Positions 1-6,218 of a DNA stretch of 6,218 bases are shown piece by piece. The notes beneath the pieces were generated by a model, which did no database searches, was not told the origin of the DNA, and saw only the letters and a list, made by a program, of their open reading frames with translations. The stretch's first letter is position 1; each line of letters opens with the position of its first letter. The stretch comes from JAFGMQ01 sp036733345 (GTDB taxonomy: Bacteria; Desulfobacterota; DSM-4660; Desulfatiglandales; Desulfatiglandaceae): contig DAINAR010000101.1 of assembly GCA_036733345.1 (NCBI GenBank), forward strand, positions 1 through 6,218. The letters are read 5' to 3'. The position numbers and the translations under genes were made by a program.

Positions 1-2
1 CG

Positions 3-881
3 TCAAGGTTTGAATCTGATTATAAGTCCCGGCATAAAAGGCCCTTCATTTACCGGCAAAGCCAGAGAATGATTGTCCATTACCAGAGATACTTTTATTT
101 CTCCAATTTTGTTTCCTAAGAGGTTAATAGCCTGCCCATTTGCACACTTGATCGATTCGCCACTGCTGAATACATCAAAGTAATGGCCAGGTTTCAGGCC
201 TGTTTCTTTTCCAATATTTATTGTTAAGCTCTTATTCTCGACTGCCAGGATTTTTCCTGTAAAGGGTGACTCCAACAGTTTTTTTGAAACCGCCTTAGCC
301 TGCTTTTTTAAGATGGTGGCCATTGCTTTTTTCAGGATAGAATCTGCAAGTTCTTTTTCCTTTTGCAATTGTAATTCATCCAGGGATACAGGAACTTCCC
401 GAGATTCAAGATTGCTTAACAGCATAGTCCTTGTGGTAACGTCCACTATATTGACAGCCATTGAAATTTCATAAATCTTGCGGTGCTTACGGAAAGGCCA
501 GATGCCCTTCTTAGCGATCCTTGTTTCAATATGGTATAGGATTCCAGTGACAAATGCATTTATGCCCGAATACTCTGCCTTTTTTAAAAGTTCAGGGTTT
601 TTCCCTGAAAGCCATGATTCTTCTTCAGGAGGTTTGTAAATTAAAATATGTGAATCTTTTTCCAGCAGCATGATAAAATCATCAGATATTTGAGCGCCGG
701 TCCCCCATTCCGGAGCAGCCATCGTTGAGAAAGGCAGAACCAGAATCCGTTTTTTAAGTTCAGACGTGCCGCCTGGAATTATCTTCTGCGCAAAATGTTT
801 TGTGGTGCTGCAGCTCAAAGAAGCTGCCATTAAAAAAAGAAGTAATACTAAAAATAAATTTTTTGAATATTGTCTGCACAT
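3..881 (-). CDS. Probable outer-membrane lipoprotein with TolB-like N-terminal and FlgT-C-like C-terminal regions
   Basis: A complete 292-residue protein of unproven function. The N-terminus has basic residues, a hydrophobic run (about residues 9-22) and a cysteine at 24 (sequence ASLSC), which fits a lipoprotein signal peptide. The lipobox is imperfect because Ser, not Leu, is at -3. Residue +2 is Ser, so outer-membrane sorting is expected. Residues 45-51 (RILVLPF) begin a region like the TolB/CsgG-type fold seen in many periplasmic lipoproteins. Residues 165-203 are charged and probably helical. Residues about 205-291 (GKILAVENKSLTINIG, then GLKPGHYFDVF, then GNKIGEIKV) resemble the small beta domain at the C-terminus of flagellar assembly protein FlgT. 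The ATG is preceded by AAGGT at 887-891, about 5 bases away. It lies 115 bases downstream of acyP and could be read from the ligA-acyP transcript or its own promoter. No flagellar gene is nearby, so a flagellar role is not claimed. Domain calls are by eye. Confidence 0.85.
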   Translation of the reverse strand: MCRQYSKNLFLVLLLFLMAASLSCSTTKHFAQKIIPGGTSELKKRILVLPFSTMAAPEWGTGAQISDDFIMLLEKDSHILIYKPPEEESWLSGKNPELLKKAEYSGINAFVTGILYHIETRIAKKGIWPFRKHRKIYEISMAVNIVDVTTRTMLLSNLESREVPVSLDELQLQKEKELADSILKKAMATILKKQAKAVSKKLLESPFTGKILAVENKSLTINIGKETGLKPGHYFDVFSSGESIKCANGQAINLLGNKIGEIKVSLVMDNHSLALPVNEGPFMPGLIIRFKP

Positions 882-996
882 CGCTTACCTTATTTTATGT
901 TTATGTTGCAGGGTGATAAAGGACCTTAACTCCTTGAAATAACAAAATTATATCTTTTATGAGATTATAAACAGCTAACTGCCGAAAAACAGTGGG

Positions 997-1275
997 CTAA
1001 AAAACAATCTCAAAGGAGTTGTATTCTCCTTTCCATTCTTCACGGGTTTTATAAATTCGTGTTACCTTTGCATTCGGCGGTCCATGCCCACACCATGCAA
1101 CAAGGATTTCTACCTGATCTTCCGGCCCTTCGGCAAGGACTTCGACGGATCTATCCGGAAGATTCCTGACCCATCCGGATACCCCTAATGAAATAGCCTC
1201 TGTTCTGGTGCTATCCCTGAACCACACTCCCTGAACTCGACCTTCAATAATAAGATGTACCCTTATATTATTCAC
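997..1275 (-). CDS. acyP: Acylphosphatase (EC 3.6.1.7)
   Basis: A small cytoplasmic enzyme that hydrolyses the carboxyl-phosphate bond of acyl phosphates such as acetyl phosphate or 1,3-bisphosphoglycerate. At 92 residues it has the normal family length. The signature GRVQGVWFR is at residues 12-20 and GWVRN at 34-38. By family knowledge, Arg20 (phosphate binding) and Asn38 (orients the attacking water) are the catalytic pair, and both are present. The start is GTG at 1273-1275. An in-frame TGA at 1285-1287 leaves no room for an upstream start, and the signature is correctly placed. The first 8 bases overlap the last codons and stop of ligA, which suggests translational coupling, and only a weak purine-rich stretch (GAGAAAAG) precedes the GTG. 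The physiological substrate cannot be told from sequence. Confidence 0.96.
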   Translation of the reverse strand: MNNIRVHLIIEGRVQGVWFRDSTRTEAISLGVSGWVRNLPDRSVEVLAEGPEDQVEILVAWCGHGPPNAKVTRIYKTREEWKGEYNSFEIVF

Positions 1276-3286
1276 GTTCTTTTCTCAATAATTTAATAAA
1301 TTCATCCTCGCTCAGGGTAGAAACGTCCAAGGCCCTGGCCTTTTCCAGTTTTGAACCCGGAGATTCACCAACAATCAAATAGTCAGTGGAACCACTTATC
1401 TGCGAGGCAAGCCTTCCACCTTTTCTTATGATCAAATCCCTGGCCTCTGTACGTCGCATGGAGTTTAACGTACCCGTTATGACAAAAACTTTTCCTTCTA
1501 AGGACGTTTTTTGATTCGGGTGGGCTCTCTTAAATTCAACACCTGCAGAAATCAGGCGTTTAACCTGTCTTTTATTAAATTCGTCAGAGAACCATGAAAC
1601 TATACTTTCTGCAATCTGGGGCCCAATCTGTTCAATTTTCAACAAATCTTCTTCTGTGGCTTTCTCAACTTCCTGAATAGTGCTGAAGTTATCAGCCAGA
1701 ATGCCCGCTGTATATTCTCCGACGTGTCTGATTCCCAGGGCATAGATAAATTTAGCCAAAGTCGTCTTCATGCTTTTTTTGATGGCGTTTATAAGATTGT
1801 TTGCCGACTTTTCAGCTGTTTTATCCAGCTTGAGAAAGTCTTCAACCCTTAGACTGTAAAGGTCAGCAGGTTCATTTACAATTCCTTTTTCAATTAATTG
1901 AGCAATTAATTTGTCTCCGAGCCCATCTATATTCATTGCCCCTTTTGAAACAAAATGCCTGAACGCCCCCCTTATCTGGGCCGGGCAGTTGGTATTGGGG
2001 CACCTTAATACAGCCTCCCCCTGCTTTTTTATTACATCAGAACCGCAAACAGGGCATTGAGAGGGCATAGTAAATATTTTTTCCTGTCCACACCTTTTTT
2101 CTTTAATGGCTTTTACAACTTCAGGTATTACATCTCCCGCCCTCTGCACAACTACCGTATCCAGCTCGCGAATGTCTTTTTTATTTATTTCATCCTGGTT
2201 ATGAAGGGTTGCCCTTTTTACCAGGACCCCGCCTATTTCAACCGGTTCAAGGTGAGCAACAGGTGTCAGCGCACCCGTGCGGCCCACCTGGACATCTATC
2301 CTTATGATTTTTGTGGTTTCCTGATTTGGCCTGAATTTAGATGCCAGGGCCCATCTCGGGCTCCTGGATTTATTTCCCAGCCTTTCCTGCAGAAGGATTT
2401 GATTGATCTTTATCACTGCCCCATCAATCTCATAGGGGAGTTGATGTCTTATCTCCTCAAGATAATGGCAGTATTCTATTGCCTCATGTATGCTTTTGCA
2501 GACCCTGAAAAGATCGTTAATTCGAAGACCCAGCTGCTTCAGTAAAAGCATGAGTTTCTGCAGGGTATTGAGGCTTGCTCCTCTTACATCTCCAACCCCG
2601 TAACAGAAAATATTCATCGGCCTCTTTGCCGTTACCATGGGATCGAGCTGCCTTAAAGAGCCGGCTGCAGCATTTCTGGGATTGGCAAAGGCAGGAAGAC
2701 CTTCATTGATCCTGCTGCGGTTAAGCTTTTCAAAGGCATTTGTCTCCATATAGACTTCACCCCTGACTTCCAGCAAATCAGGAACAGGCTGATTTTCGGG
2801 GAGCTTTGTCAGCCTCAGAGGTACAGTCGGAATTGTTTTTACATTGTGTGTCACATCTTCACCTGTAAAACCGTCTCCCCTTGTAGATGCAACTGTAAAT
2901 AAGCCGTTTTCATATACCAGCTCAACGGCCAGACCATCTATCTTTGGCTCAACAGTGTATTCAAATAAAGAATTATCACGAAGAAAAGATTTTACCCTTG
3001 AATCGAACTCGGTGATCTCGTTATCATTAAATGCATTTTCAAGGCTGAGCATGGGCAGCCGGTGCGCAACTTCCTGAAAAGACTCCTGTGGTTTAGCTCC
3101 AATCCTCTGTGTGGGTGAATCTGGAGTCGCCAGTTCCGGATACTTTTGTTCAAGATCTACCAGACGCAGGAAAAGCCTGTCATATTCAGCGTCAGATATC
3201 ACCGGGTCATTCAGGGTATAATAGCGATGGCTATGGAACCTGATTTTATCAAGCAGATCTTCAATCTCATTCTGGATGTTTTTCAT
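1268..3286 (-). CDS. ligA: NAD+-dependent DNA ligase LigA (EC 6.5.1.2)
   Basis: The essential bacterial ligase that seals nicks in replication and repair, using NAD+ as AMP donor. At 672 residues it is full length, with all domains in order. Domain Ia, which binds NMN, holds Tyr22, Asp32, Tyr35 and Asp36. The adenylation domain has SLEN at 81-84 and the AMP-accepting Lys115 in KIDG (115-118). Further nucleotidyltransferase motifs are LEVRGEVYM (172-180), EIDGAVIK (286-293) and WALASKF (312-318). An OB-fold follows (about 320-400, with VGRTG at 334-338). A zinc finger uses Cys411, Cys414, Cys429 and Cys434. Helix-hairpin-helix repeats lie at about 445-580, and a BRCT domain spans about 594-672 (GKVFVITG). 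An in-frame TAA at 3299-3301 lies five codons upstream of the ATG with no start codon between, which fixes the start. No good Shine-Dalgarno sequence precedes it. Its stop overlaps the GTG of acyP. Confidence 0.99.
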   Translation of the reverse strand: MKNIQNEIEDLLDKIRFHSHRYYTLNDPVISDAEYDRLFLRLVDLEQKYPELATPDSPTQRIGAKPQESFQEVAHRLPMLSLENAFNDNEITEFDSRVKSFLRDNSLFEYTVEPKIDGLAVELVYENGLFTVASTRGDGFTGEDVTHNVKTIPTVPLRLTKLPENQPVPDLLEVRGEVYMETNAFEKLNRSRINEGLPAFANPRNAAAGSLRQLDPMVTAKRPMNIFCYGVGDVRGASLNTLQKLMLLLKQLGLRINDLFRVCKSIHEAIEYCHYLEEIRHQLPYEIDGAVIKINQILLQERLGNKSRSPRWALASKFRPNQETTKIIRIDVQVGRTGALTPVAHLEPVEIGGVLVKRATLHNQDEINKKDIRELDTVVVQRAGDVIPEVVKAIKEKRCGQEKIFTMPSQCPVCGSDVIKKQGEAVLRCPNTNCPAQIRGAFRHFVSKGAMNIDGLGDKLIAQLIEKGIVNEPADLYSLRVEDFLKLDKTAEKSANNLINAIKKSMKTTLAKFIYALGIRHVGEYTAGILADNFSTIQEVEKATEEDLLKIEQIGPQIAESIVSWFSDEFNKRQVKRLISAGVEFKRAHPNQKTSLEGKVFVITGTLNSMRRTEARDLIIRKGGRLASQISGSTDYLIVGESPGSKLEKARALDVSTLSEDEFIKLLRKERE

Positions 3287-3317
3287 TTTGCCAAGATCTT
3301 AACCTTTAGTAAAAGTC

Positions 3318-3331
3318 TGATTTTAAAATCA
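3318..3331. repeat. 14-base perfect palindrome in the ligA leader
   Basis: TGATTTTAAAATCA reads the same on both strands. It lies between the putative ligA promoter and the ligA start, 32 bases upstream of the ATG. The same half-site, TAAAATCA, recurs at 3369-3376, overlapping the putative -35 box, and is followed by TGATTT at 3382-3387. An operator is possible, but no regulator family can be named and an AT-rich palindrome can arise by chance. Confidence 0.4.
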
Positions 3332-3348
3332 TCGCGGACTGTGAATCA

Positions 3349-3377
3349 ATACTAAAAGTGTTGACAGCTAAAATCAA
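3349..3377 (-). promoter_or_regulatory. Putative sigma-70 promoter of the ligA-acyP unit
   Basis: On the minus strand, TTGATT (3372-3377, -35) and TAGTAT (3349-3354, -10) are separated by exactly 17 bases. Each hexamer matches the consensus at four of six positions. Transcription would start near 3342, giving a leader of about 55 bases before the ligA ATG. The region is AT-rich, so a chance match is possible. Confidence 0.35.
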
Positions 3378-3630
3378 CCCCTGATTTATACTTAGAAAGT
3401 CTTTCAAATAATTGGCCTGATCAATTCTGATAATATATTTCACATTATAATAAATCTAATCCAGCATGCCGGGCAAAGAGACTGTGTCGCAACTCTACGT
3501 TAATTTTTTGAGCACAATTATTTGCAAGCCTTTGTCAACTGGTAAGGACTATTAGTATTTACACTCAGGTTATGCTTTGTGATAAAGCTTGAAACCATTT
3601 AGATTACTCGTCGCTGTTCTACTTTGGAAA

Positions 3631-3651
3631 TAAAAGCCCGGGGCAATTTTT
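3631..3651 (-). terminator. Weak candidate terminator after the nucleoside phosphorylase gene
   Basis: About 20 bases after the stop codon, the minus strand reads an A-run, then GCCCCGGGC, then CTTTTATTT. This could form a short stem (A-run and GCC paired with GGC and T-run) with a three-base loop and a two-base bulge, followed by T-rich sequence. The stem is short and imperfect, so this is a tentative call. Confidence 0.2.
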
Positions 3652-3670
3652 CCTGATACTGTCGGGGATG

Positions 3671-4414
3671 CTATGCAAAAGAACCGGCAATATTCAATAC
3701 CAGCTCGCAAGCGCTTCTTGATGCCTTTTTTAGTGCCTGATTTGAAAATCCTCTCCGCCATTTGCAGTCAAAAAGCTCGTCGGAAACTACAAGGAGCCCC
3801 GCGAGAGATACCGATCGATAAAGAGCTACCGTCATCAGGGCGGAAATCTCCATTTCAACGGCCATAACACCTTTATTCTGATATGTTTTTACCTTTTCAG
3901 GTGTTTCACGGTAAACGGCATCTGTCGTCCAAATCGGTCCCTTGGAAAATGACAGCCCTTTTTCTGTCAATGAATTTTCAAGAATCCTATTGAGTTCCTG
4001 ATTTGATTCAATGGATTTCCGGACTGGATAATGCCGTGATGTGCCCTCTTCCGATACAGCACTTGTTGGAATAAGTATATGGCCGATATGAATTTCGGGC
4101 TGAAGGGATCCGCACCAGCCTAATACCCAAATCCTTTTTGCGCCTAAAACGATCATTTTTTCAAGGGCAATAACAGCATGGGGCGCCCCAAGGAATGGCC
4201 CGGCAAGTGAAATCTTGTTGCTATGACCAGAAAATATAGAGTACAGGTTATAAAGATCCATTTCAGAGAATGATAGTTTTTCGGCATTAGAGATTTTTAC
4301 CAGGTAATTAAGGTCTGACTTTATCATTACCATTATGGCATCAGGGCCTATCCGGGGATCAGCTTTTCCTTTGACAGGGTAAATAATTCCGGTATCATTT
4401 TTTTTATTAAACAT
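3671..4414 (-). CDS. Family-1 nucleoside phosphorylase (purine/uridine phosphorylase type)
   Basis: A 247-residue cytoplasmic enzyme expected to cleave a nucleoside with phosphate into a free base and (deoxy)ribose-1-phosphate, as in nucleoside salvage. Length matches the PNP/UDP phosphorylase family. Residues 72-103 hold the typical core: a GPFLGAP turn, a helix, LGAKRIWVLG, then GWCGSL, which replaces the more usual G-T-x-G glycine turn. A segment at 108-129 follows (IHIGHILIP, then EEGTSRHY). WTTDAVYRET is at 162-171. VEMEISAL at 186-193 corresponds to the sugar-binding Met-Glu motif. Asp212 in VVSDE aligns with the acid residue that contacts the base in purine-specific members. Whether the substrate is purine, uridine or methylthioadenosine cannot be settled by eye. 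The ATG has AGGA at 4421-4424, six bases away, and an in-frame TAG just upstream bounds the start. It is transcribed divergently from ffh and lies 384 bases upstream of ligA. Confidence 0.92.
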   Translation of the reverse strand: MFNKKNDTGIIYPVKGKADPRIGPDAIMVMIKSDLNYLVKISNAEKLSFSEMDLYNLYSIFSGHSNKISLAGPFLGAPHAVIALEKMIVLGAKRIWVLGWCGSLQPEIHIGHILIPTSAVSEEGTSRHYPVRKSIESNQELNRILENSLTEKGLSFSKGPIWTTDAVYRETPEKVKTYQNKGVMAVEMEISALMTVALYRSVSLAGLLVVSDELFDCKWRRGFSNQALKKASRSACELVLNIAGSFA

Positions 4415-4438
4415 CTGATATCCTATTAACTATGTGGA

Positions 4439-4467
4439 ATATTAAGATTAATAGTATGTTTTGGCAA
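4439..4467 (-). promoter_or_regulatory. Putative sigma-70 promoter of the nucleoside phosphorylase gene
   Basis: On the minus strand, TTGCCA (4462-4467, five of six consensus matches) and TAATAT (4439-4444, four of six) are separated by 17 bases. Transcription would start near 4432, leaving a leader of about 18 bases that contains the AGGA ribosome binding site. Position and spacing are good, but the AT-rich context raises the chance of a false match. Confidence 0.4.
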
Positions 4468-4654
4468 CTTCAAAATAAATAAATTCTTCTGATTAATTTT
4501 AAGAATCATGGCGGATAAAAAGTGTTTAAGCATGTTTTTGATATTTTTATGGAATAATAGTTATGATATAGTATAATTATACATAAATTTGATTTCATGA
4601 AATCTTCAACTTACCCTTTGAATTTTATCCTTTTACCGTAAGGCTGGACTTCAG

Positions 4655-4690
4655 ATTTAAAGTTTAATGCATTTTAAAGAAACTTTGAAT
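4655..4690. repeat. Inverted repeat able to form an 11-pair hairpin
   Basis: ATTTAAAGTTT (4655-4665) and AAACTTTGAAT (4680-4690) are complementary at ten of eleven positions. The eleventh would be a G-U wobble in a plus-strand RNA. The loop is 14 bases. There is no T-run after it, so it is not a typical terminator. The arms are AT-rich, so stability and function are uncertain. Confidence 0.35.
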
Positions 4691-4789
4691 AGAAGCCGTG
4701 CTGAACTGAAGAGACTGTTCAGGGTATCAGGATTGATTATGTATGCGATAAAGGCTTCAATAATGTATATTCCATGATATCAAAAATTA

Positions 4790-4819
4790 TTGACATATTT
4801 ATTTAAATTGATTTATAAT
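4790..4819 (+). promoter_or_regulatory. Consensus sigma-70 promoter of ffh
   Basis: TTGACA (4790-4795) and TATAAT (4814-4819) are both exact consensus hexamers, separated by 18 bases. Transcription should start near 4824-4828, giving a short leader of roughly 20-25 bases. The leader includes a TAGGA ribosome binding site at 4837-4841, seven bases before the ATG. This suggests strong constitutive expression, as suits an essential targeting factor. Confidence 0.8.
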
Positions 4820-4848
4820 TTTCGTTTGCCATAAAATAGGATTTTCAA

Positions 4849-6174
4849 ATGTTCGAGAGTTTAAGTGAGAAATTCAGCGGTATCTTTAAGAAGGTCACCG
4901 GCCGAGGCAAACTGAGTGACGCCAATATTCAGGAAGCCTTAAAAGAGGTTCGTTTAGCCCTTCTTGAGGCGGATGTCAATTATAAAGTGGTAAAAAGGGT
5001 TGTCGAAGAGATTCGCCAGCGCGCCGTAGGCAAAGAAGTCCTTCAGAGTTTAAGCCCGGGTCAACAATTTATTAAAATTGTTAATGAAGAGTTGACCCGC
5101 CTTATGGGTGATGTTAAACAGGGCCTTCAGCTTATAGGAAGAATGCCTCATTCCCTTATGCTCGTAGGTCTTCAGGGGTCAGGCAAAACAACAACAGCTG
5201 CCAAACTGGCAATGCATCTGCGCAAGCAGGGAAGAAATCCCTACCTTGTGCCAGCGGATATATACAGGCCGGCCGCTATTGAACAGCTGATAAAATTGGG
5301 CAAACAGATAAATGTACCTGTTTATCCAACAGATCCTTCTCAAAAGCCAGAAAAGATCTGCATGGATTCACTTTCAAAGGCTGGAAAGGAAGGTTCTGAT
5401 TTATTAATTATTGATACTGCAGGGCGTCTTCATATAGATGATGCAATGATGGATGAGCTGGTCAGGATCAAGAAAAGGATTAATCCTACGGAAATCCTTT
5501 TAGTGGCTGATGCCATGACCGGACAGGATGCAGTGAATGTAGCAAGTCATTTCAATGAAATTCTTGACATAAGCGGTATTATCCTTTCAAAAATGGAAGG
5601 AGACGCGAGAGGTGGAGCTGCCTTATCCATAAAGGCAGTAACCGATAAACCTATCAAGTTTATTGGTGTAGGAGAGAAAATAGACTCTCTTGAGCCATTT
5701 TATCCTGAAAGAATGGCATCTCAAATTCTCGGCATGGGTGATGTGCTTTCCCTGATTGAAAAGGCCCAGTCTGAGTTTGATGAAAATGAAGCTATTAAAC
5801 TTCAGAAAAAACTCAGGAAAAATGATTTTAACCTTGAGGATTTTAAGGCACAGCTGCAACAGGTAAAAAAAATAGGGTCTATGGATCAGATATTAGGTAT
5901 GCTGCCAGGAATGGGCCAATTAAAGAAGTTAAAACAATTAAACCCTGATGAGAAGGAACTTGTAAGGGTTGAGGCTATCATAAATTCAATGACGATTAAG
6001 GAGAGAAGGTCATATAAGATAATAAATGGAAGCAGGAGACGGAGAATAGCTCTGGGAAGCGGCACAACAGTGCAGGACGTAAATAGGCTCTTGAAAAATT
6101 TTACTCAGACAAAAAAGATGATGGAGCGCTTTAACAAAAAAGGTTTTTCAAATATGTCGTCATTTTTCAGATAA
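4849..6174 (+). CDS. ffh: Signal recognition particle protein Ffh (SRP54 homologue)
   Basis: The GTPase subunit of the bacterial signal recognition particle. It binds 4.5S RNA and signal sequences of nascent membrane proteins and docks with FtsY at the inner membrane. The N domain (about 1-90) has the ALLEADVN motif at 37-44. The G domain shows the P-loop GLQGSGKT (107-114), insertion-box segment DIYRPAAIEQL (137-147), DTAGR (189-193), GDARGG (251-256) and GVGE (273-276). The G4 position reads SKME (247-250) instead of the common TKxD. The M domain (about 297-441) has MDQILGMLPGMGQ (345-357) and the RNA-binding motif SRRRRIALGSGT (395-406). At 441 residues it is slightly shorter than many relatives and lacks the long Met/Gly-rich tail, ending in SNMSSFFR. 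ATG with TAGGA seven bases upstream and a consensus promoter support the start. In many bacteria rpsP follows ffh; here the window ends too soon to see. Confidence 0.99.
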   Translation: MFESLSEKFSGIFKKVTGRGKLSDANIQEALKEVRLALLEADVNYKVVKRVVEEIRQRAVGKEVLQSLSPGQQFIKIVNEELTRLMGDVKQGLQLIGRMPHSLMLVGLQGSGKTTTAAKLAMHLRKQGRNPYLVPADIYRPAAIEQLIKLGKQINVPVYPTDPSQKPEKICMDSLSKAGKEGSDLLIIDTAGRLHIDDAMMDELVRIKKRINPTEILLVADAMTGQDAVNVASHFNEILDISGIILSKMEGDARGGAALSIKAVTDKPIKFIGVGEKIDSLEPFYPERMASQILGMGDVLSLIEKAQSEFDENEAIKLQKKLRKNDFNLEDFKAQLQQVKKIGSMDQILGMLPGMGQLKKLKQLNPDEKELVRVEAIINSMTIKERRSYKIINGSRRRRIALGSGTTVQDVNRLLKNFTQTKKMMERFNKKGFSNMSSFFR

Positions 6175-6218
6175 ATTATTTCAGCTTAATAAAAAGTCCA
6201 ATTTTTGCTTTATGTTTT
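6175..6218. other. Sequence after ffh to the window end
   Basis: Forty-four AT-rich bases with several T-runs but no GC-rich stem, so no intrinsic terminator is visible. This fits read-through into a downstream gene, but none begins within the window. Confidence 0.4.

Larger units (their letters stand above)
3287..3670. other. 384-base spacer between the nucleoside phosphorylase gene and ligA
   Basis: No convincing gene is present on either strand. The part nearest ligA (3287-3400) holds the putative ligA promoter, a 14-base perfect palindrome and a second short inverted repeat. The part nearest the phosphorylase gene holds a weak terminator-like structure about 20 bases after its stop codon. 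The middle (about 3400-3600) is AT-rich with no tRNA cloverleaf or other structure I recognise. Confidence 0.6.
4415..4848. other. 434-base AT-rich divergent spacer between the phosphorylase gene and ffh
   Basis: The spacer holds the putative phosphorylase promoter at its left end and the strong ffh promoter at its right end. Between them are a 12-base perfect palindrome GTATAATTATAC (4571-4582), a hairpin-forming repeat (4655-4665 with 4680-4690), nested inverted repeats (4692-4758) and an open frame of 36 codons (4667-4777, plus strand) with no good ribosome binding site. I recognise no tRNA, riboswitch, 4.5S RNA or 6S RNA. Confidence 0.6.

Noticed and set aside
919..935. AAGGA and TCCTT inverted repeat upstream of the lipoprotein gene, considered as a terminator of acyP
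   Set aside because: Only five base pairs and no following T-run in the minus-strand direction.
2057..2545. A 162-codon plus-strand open frame inside ligA
   Set aside because: It is fully antisense to conserved ligA sequence, and its peptide is rich in Phe, Tyr and Cys with no recognisable motif. It is a shadow of ligA.
3361..3392. TTGACA and TATACT on the plus strand, resembling a promoter
   Set aside because: The spacing is 20 bases, outside the usual 16-18 range, and no plus-strand gene follows before 4849.
3573..3590. GCTTT and AAAGC short hairpin in the spacer after the phosphorylase gene
   Set aside because: Five-pair AT-rich stem without a T-run; not supportable as a terminator.
3570..3761. 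A 63-codon minus-strand frame overlapping the 3' end of the phosphorylase gene, possibly a frameshifted C-terminus
   Set aside because: The phosphorylase already has normal family length and an intact ending. The alternative frame shows no family motif and starts inside the gene.
4508..4576. A 22-codon frame beginning ATGGCGGATAAA on the plus strand
   Set aside because: Too short, no clear ribosome binding site and no recognisable peptide; expected by chance in an AT-rich spacer.
3476..4718. Direct repeat of AAGAGACTGT at 3476-3485 and 4709-4718 flanking the phosphorylase gene, considered as insertion-sequence ends or target duplication
   Set aside because: A single shared 10-mer in 6 kb is expected by chance, the flanks differ, and there is no transposase or terminal inverted repeat.

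Overview
This 6.2 kb window is an ordinary chromosomal housekeeping region with five complete protein genes. Four are on the minus strand and one (ffh) is on the plus strand. I see no mobile element, CRISPR array, tRNA, rRNA or recognisable signal recognition particle RNA. DNA composition is moderately AT-rich, with very AT-rich spacers. The protein style points to a Gram-negative bacterium: a lipoprotein with a TolB/FlgT-like layout, an NAD-dependent ligase beside an acylphosphatase, and a family-1 nucleoside phosphorylase. My best guess is a sulfate-reducer-like Desulfobacterota (former Deltaproteobacteria). That lineage is inference from resemblance, not proof.

Layout, left to right. At 3-881 (minus) is a probable outer-membrane lipoprotein of unknown role. 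At 997-1275 (minus) is an acylphosphatase with a GTG start. Its first 8 bases overlap the end of ligA at 1268-3286 (minus), the NAD+-dependent DNA ligase. Transcription runs ligA, then acyP, then possibly the lipoprotein gene after a 115-base gap. A 384-base spacer (3287-3670) carries a plausible ligA promoter and a 14-base perfect palindrome. At 3671-4414 (minus) is a nucleoside phosphorylase. A 434-base AT-rich divergent spacer (4415-4848) separates it from ffh at 4849-6174 (plus), the protein subunit of the signal recognition particle. ffh has a consensus-perfect sigma-70 promoter. The window ends 44 bases past ffh.

The genes do not form one pathway: they cover DNA joining, acyl-phosphate hydrolysis, nucleoside salvage, membrane protein targeting and an envelope lipoprotein. 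The only tight coupling visible is the ligA/acyP overlap. Nothing here is convincingly a new biological system. The points most worth a second look are a glutamate in place of the usual G4 aspartate of Ffh, the uncharacterised lipoprotein, a 36-codon open frame and nested inverted repeats just upstream of the ffh promoter, and the palindrome upstream of ligA.
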